64,000 nucleotides of DNA from Ulva prolifera. Its lineage: Eukaryota > Chlorophyta > Ulvophyceae > Ulvales > Ulvaceae. Shown piece by piece: positions 59,158 through 64,000 of the stretch. The notes beneath the pieces are model-generated. The model did not search any database. It was not told where the DNA came from and saw only the letters and a list, made by a program, of their open reading frames with translations. Position numbers and translations under genes: made by a program. Position 1 is the first letter of the stretch, and every line of letters starts with the position of its first letter. Location: the NCBI GenBank assembly GCA_023078555.1, contig CM041200.1:8300807-8364806 (forward strand), given 5' to 3'.

Positions 59158-61549
59158 TCATGCAAGGGGGGGGGGGGGGCAGACGCACATCGTAGCCTGA
59201 TCGCCGGCAGGTGTTCGCTGTGGGAAGGTGAGGCGCAGGGCGGTCTGGAGGATGCCGAGGGCGGCGCCGAAGAGGTTGGGCGCCCAGATGAAGGCGTCCC
59301 CGCGCACGAGGCCGTACGTGCCCCAGAGGGAGCCGTTGAGGATGTTCATGACGCACAGCGGCAGCACGAGCGACGCGCTGTCGCGCCGCCGCACGACGGT
59401 GAGCAGTGTGGACAGCGGCGAGAGGAAGAAGAAGACGAGCATCGCGTTGGCTGCACAGCAGACTGGCTGTGATGCGCAGGCGCGGCCGGGGTGGGTGTGC
59501 GCACGTCAAGGAGTTTGTACAAGGACGCGTGTGTCGCGGGCGGGCGCTGCTGTGCGCGTAGGGCACAGTGTTGGGTGTTGGGCCCGTCTGACGTAGAAAA
59601 TTACAGATGTTCAAGTCTAGTGCATAGATGGCAGCCCCCAAAATGCAGCTGTCCGTCAAATGCGTGTTTGGCCCAATTTGCAAGAAGCCGGCCCTCGTGG
59701 CAGTACTGTCGACAAAAATGTTGCAGCAACCAAGCAGAGCCGGGCCGCGCATGCATGCAGGATCCTCGTGAGTAATCCACATCGCGCCGGCTGCATGCCA
59801 TGTTAGGGCAGCTCGGAACACGGGGGCAATCGTGGAAAGTGGCTGCTGGTGTGCTTGTCTGGCCATGCGGGCGACGGACCGGTGACCCGCACGTGGGTGA
59901 ACTCAGTAGCCATAAATGTGTGACCATTGTGCACGGTGCACACGACAGGAACGCCCTGCACTGACTGGACACCCTGCAATGACTGCAATGACTGGACACG
60001 CACTGCCATGAGATTCTGAAAGTATGGCAGCGGGCCGCAGCGTCTGCGGCCCGGCGCGGGGCACGCACCAGTGTAGCCCCAGAGCTGCTCCTTCGCGCCC
60101 TGCGATGTGAGCACCATGCGCTCGACGATGCAGACGGTGAAGAGGACGGCGGCGTCGGCGACGCAGACGGCGAGCACGCGGTCGCGCGTGTGCACGTCTG
60201 GCACGCCGATGCCAAACGCGAGCATGAACAGCGTGAGGCCGATCATGAAGCCGATGGAGTTCGCGACGGCGAGATACCAGTCGTCGATGAGGAAGGAGTA
60301 CGCCGTCCAGCAGACGCAGTTGGCCATGGTCATGACGAAGGGGAGGGTGTTGAGGGCCTGCACGGAGGGGAGCGGCGGTGAGGGAGGGGGTGGCATGGGG
60401 CGTTCGGGCTCAGAGCACCAGTGCCTTGTCCAGCACTCTAGATGATGTGCAGTCCGAGGTGCAGGAGCACAAAACACAAGGACTCGGGCCACTGCATGGC
60501 AGAGCAGCAAAGCATACTACCCGGATATGCAGGCGTGGAGGGAGGGCGTGGCATGAGGTGTGCGGGCTCGGGCCGTCGCTGCCGGGGTGACACGATGCAT
60601 GTGGTCTCAGGCCAACTGTGCCCACATCGAACCATGTTTCACGCGTTGAACCTGTTGCGTCGTTCGCGTTGCATTGCATAACGTTCAGATGGCGCTATGG
60701 CATGTTTGCAATTAGATGCCGCGGACGGATCCACATGCACAAGCGAAAGGCATGCACTTCTCGCATGGACTACACCACTGACAGATGGAACACGAAAGAC
60801 CTCGTGACAGGCTGGGCAGTGCTCGATCCTCAGCTGCTGGCCTTGCAGTGACAGCACAGATGGGATGCTAACAGGCGATAGCTGATGAGGTGCCTAGAGG
60901 GTGGTGCCTAGAGGGATCCAGAGAGTCCCAATAATCAACTTGAAGGTCCTGGAGGCAATAAGAGCTGTATGCGGGTGGGTCAGTGCACAAGGTGAGATGC
61001 GGTACACGGGGTGATTGCAAGATGAACGATATGGTACACAGTCTGCAGCTGCCACGTTGAGACCACAGCGTGTATATGCACTGCCCACGAGCGGGATACT
61101 GCCATGTCCACATTCTACTGCAGTGCAGCACTGCTCATTTGCATGTTACAAATGTTGTCAGGAGATCTGTAGGTGAACTATGACATGCACTGAAGACCGG
61201 CACGAGCGGGTTCTGTACTATCCTTGTCAGATACAACCTTGCCAGCTTGGCAGGCGATTGCACGGACCAATTCAGCTTTCACAGCAGGCATATATGCGAA
61301 CAGAGCCCTCATAGGCACACCATGTAGCACCATGATGCAAAGATGTGGGTTTGCAATGACATTTGACGGCTAAGTAGAAGCAGGGCAGGAGAAAGTGGTG
61401 CTCTGGGCAGACCGACGTACGGTGGCCTGGAGCTTGCAGCGTACCCCCAGAGAGTTTTCCCGGCGTGCCTTCAGTACCACCATAATTGGAGACGCGAACA
61501 TGATCATAGCCACTACGCCACCTGCAGCAGGAAGAACCTCAGCGGACAT
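59158..61549 (-). CDS. SWEET: SWEET-family sugar transporter, 3 exons
   Basis: Exons 61445-61549, 60069-60357 and 59158-59450 give about 228 residues. SWEETs are seven-helix uniporters moving mono- or disaccharides across the plasma membrane or vacuole. Seen: helix 1 (GGVVAMIMFASPIMVVLKAR); first-repeat core LNTLPFVMTMANCVCW with the conserved Pro and Asn-Cys-x-x-Trp; AVANSIGFMIGLTLF; linker helix AVCVADAAVLFTVCIVE; and second-repeat core ANAMLVFFFLSPLSTL, MNILNGSLWGTYGLVR, APNLFGAALGILQTAL. The two three-helix bundles and their prolines are intact. ATG 61549 is the first in-frame start ahead of helix 1. The real 3' end is uncertain: after ACGAT comes GTGCGTCTG and a 14-base C-run, just like other donors here, so a further exon is likely and the in-frame stop at 59158 may be intronic. 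Intron 1 is about 1.09 kb. Confidence 0.9.
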
Positions 61550-64000
61550 CGGAGCCAAGACGAACGCTACAGCGCGCACATCATGCCATGACTGCTGGTA
61601 CGCAAAGGCGAAGTTCAGTCCCTACTTAAGCCCAGCAGCTCCAACAATGATGCATTCAGGCGATTTTCTGACAATCAAATCCGCGCGAGATCAGATGCAT
61701 AGATGTGTCAAAGACTTTGATGCCCACGCGTGTAGCGGGCAAAGCTGGTCCGAACAGTTGGAGAGAACATACCAACAACCGGCACCACGACTGAGAAGAA
61801 TACGTGATCTTCACCCATCTTCAATACGAGGAAAGGTCCGTGAACAATTTAGCTGGCCTGGAGCAGCGCAAGTGACGAATGTCTCGCCACAAGGACGGCT
61901 TGCTGCCCGTCCGTAGATGTCAGAGGTCTATCGCTGTGTTACGCTGCCACACTCAATCAAGACAAGATCTAAGGCTTGCAATTCAAGGGTTCCAACCAAC
62001 GAACGAGCCACGCCAGCGCGAAGGTGCGTGTGTCGTTTCAGCCTTGCCAAACAGATCAGCCAATGCGTCGTTCGCCTCTGTAGAATCCCTCAACAATCAA
62101 CAAGACATGAGAAAGACATAGGTTGTGGCCTTGGGCGTCATACTTACACCCTCAGAAGACTGACATCTCTCCGTTGCCTAGATGCCCCCGTGCCAGACAA
62201 AAAGTGGCTTCAGTGGCTTTGGTCACACAGTACGCACCTGCCTTGCTTTGTCATTGTAACACAGTACGCACCAAGACATTCGCATCAGCTGACTCCGGAT
62301 GTGATATGTTCATGCTTGAGCATACACTTGTCCTCATACAAGGTCTATGGCGAAAGGGATCGCAGCTTGAGCTGGGCATAACTCTTGACACACATGTGCC
62401 CCAGCCTCAAGGACCCCCATGGGGCTTCAGAGACTGCAAATTTCAGCCTGCGGCGCAATGCTGTGTCAGTCAGGCCAGCGCTGATTGACGTAGTGGACGT
62501 GGTTCCTGCTCGTAGTGCACGTGGATAGTCCTCAGGCTATCTGATTCCTACATGTACATGTGTGGTTGTGTTACAAGGAAAAAGGCAGCAAGGCGGGCAG
62601 CACCGCGGAAGAAGCAAACAAACGAAGCAAACACCCACGCACGCGACACCCACCACCACGCCCAAAAAAAAAACCAACATGTGTGGTTGTGAAGCCCTGC
62701 ACAGCAATCCAAGGCAGTCACGCTGTCTGCACATTTGCTGAAAAGCCACGCTTCTCCGAAGCCATTGCCAGAGCTGGAGAGCCGTTGCTGTGCACAGATT
62801 CTTTGTTTACCACTCTCACTATATCCTGAACTTCTTGAACTTGAAGGCGGCGTCAATTGTCGTATGTGCACACCCAGCCTCGGGTCGCAGGTGAGCTTCC
62901 ATGCATGCTCCTGTCACATGTCTGAGGGCCGCGTATCCCATTCACCTGCTCATTGGCCTGAGTCAGAAACATCTTCTTCTTACAGCGATGCCTCAAACGT
63001 TTGGTACCAGCGAAAGCGTCAATTGGAAGTGAGGCCCACAAGCGTGTCCTGAGACAGCTCTTTCTGCAACACCAGCCTACAAGTTGTATCTGAGGCATCC
63101 TGAGGTTCCCCAGATCTCAATGAGTGTGCACATATCATAAGCCTGGAGGCACATCATACAGCGGTGTACGTAAACGATGTACATGGCCCTGCCCTTCGTG
63201 GGCTATCGGATGTCTGGTCAAAACTGCACACTGTGAGGCAGCCAGCCACTCACACAGGCACTGTAGCCAGGTGACCAAACAAATGTTACATACCTGAAGT
63301 CAGCTCCAGATAGCATTTGTTAAGGAACTTGAGGGACTTTGGAAAGCGTATGGTCTCGCGTGGTGATGTAGCCAACGTCCAGTGGGGCGATGCTTGCTTC
63401 AGAGTGTCAGAAGAGGGTGACCACCTCTCGTTCTCCTCCACAGAAGTCTTGATGCAGCTGAAGCTGCAGCTTCTGTTTCAGGGCGGGTAGCCTCTGCCGA
63501 CATGCATGCAGCTCACATCACACCTGTGACCACCTCTGCGCTTCATTGTCTCTGGCGCTTCCACATTCAGTTGGTTAAGGTGTGCAGATGAATTGCTGCA
63601 TGACATCTGAATGGATAAGTAGATGCAGATTTGCTGATTGATTACATTGTCTGATCACTTGATCTGCCACTGGTGATAGCATTGCCCTTGTAAAGCCATG
63701 GCACTGGTACCGGTAATACAGACATCAAGGTTACGAGGCACAACAGGTCACTCAGAACCCATTGGCAATCGCAGAGGCTGGCCATGCAGCCACCGCTCCT
63801 CAGATGCCACTAACATCCCCCAACACCCCCTCAGCACCTATAGCTAGGTACAACAAAAGTGCAGACATCAGCATTCTGTGACATCTTCACTGTACTGCGC
63901 ACATGGTTCAGATCCTGGCAAACAGCGGGATTTAAACTCAACACATCTCATGGAACTGCCTACCTGTGTCAGTGACGCACATCAGTGGAACCGATCTAAT
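61550..64000. other. Right-edge interval; short retroposon and a possible exon
   Basis: It holds the 62571-62676 retroposon. On the minus strand about 63294-63440 reads open (KTSVEENERWSPSSDTLKQA, then SPHWTLATSPRETIRFPKSL and KFLNKCYLELTS) to a classical donor GTATGT. This is probably an exon of a gene entering from the right; a compatible next exon may start near 63068. Domain unknown, confidence low. The last 500 bp show nothing I can interpret. Confidence 0.4.
62571..62676 (-). mobile_element. 106-bp TTGTAA-tailed short retroposon with 15-bp target-site duplication
   Basis: Flanked by identical 15-mers ACATGTGTGGTTGTG at 62556-62570 and 62677-62691. On the minus strand it ends CCGCGGTGCTGCCCGCC, TTGCTGCCTTTTTCC, TTGTAA, matching the 11897-12006 insertion in length and order. 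A 10-base T-run lies near its 5' end on that strand. The perfect duplication implies a recent insertion. Confidence 0.85.

Overview
This is a nuclear eukaryotic window. Every recognisable gene is split by spliceosomal introns, almost all acceptors end in (T)GCAG, and most donors are GTGCGN rather than GTAAGT. Coding exons are often very GC-rich at third positions, while introns and intergenic DNA are more balanced. A SOS1-type Na+/H+ antiporter, a SWEET sugar carrier, a KIN-14-like kinesin and an ankyrin-TKL kinase together suggest a photosynthetic microalga. The green lineage is the most natural reading, but nothing here fixes the taxon, and other algae with GYGCG donors are not excluded.

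Layout, left to right: (1) A GC-rich partial exon on the minus strand at the left edge, an unknown 300-residue reading frame at 1.8-2.7 kb, then about 3 kb without a clear gene. (2) RPT3, the 26S proteasome ATPase, minus strand, 5.9-8.9 kb, 7 exons. (3) A gene-poor, retroposon-rich stretch, 8.9-14.2 kb. (4) A kinesin-14 on the plus strand (14.2-21.3 kb, 10 exons), convergent with a small kinesin on the minus strand (22.4-25.7 kb, 6 exons) whose last residues form a hydrophobic tail anchor. (5) A possible small plus-strand gene at 26.0-28.0 kb with SINEs in two of its introns. (6) A BTB-like/leucine-rich-repeat protein, minus strand, 28.1-30.2 kb. (7) A 5.7-kb repeat-rich gap holding a 1.58-kb TIR transposon with an 8-bp target-site duplication, two MITEs, a SINE and perfect palindromes. 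(8) A 17-exon SOS1-like antiporter with a cyclic-nucleotide-binding domain, minus strand, 35.8-47.3 kb. (9) An ankyrin-repeat TKL kinase ending in a possible CaaX box, minus strand, 49.5-53.3 kb. (10) A degenerate tandem array near 55.2-55.9 kb. (11) A SWEET transporter, minus strand, 59.2-61.5 kb, then mostly intergenic DNA with hints of another minus-strand gene at the right edge.

The genes do not form a pathway; they look like unrelated housekeeping and signalling loci. The most notable material is in the mobile elements and splicing: a hAT-like MITE whose target duplication copied a splice acceptor of the antiporter gene, very short TTGTAA-tailed retroposons with clean target duplications, candidate GC-AG introns, and GTGCG donors followed by C-runs. 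I saw no rRNA, CRISPR, retrovirus-like or toxin genes and no convincing functional tRNA gene. All exon coordinates were read by eye from reading frame, splice phase and family conservation, without transcript evidence.
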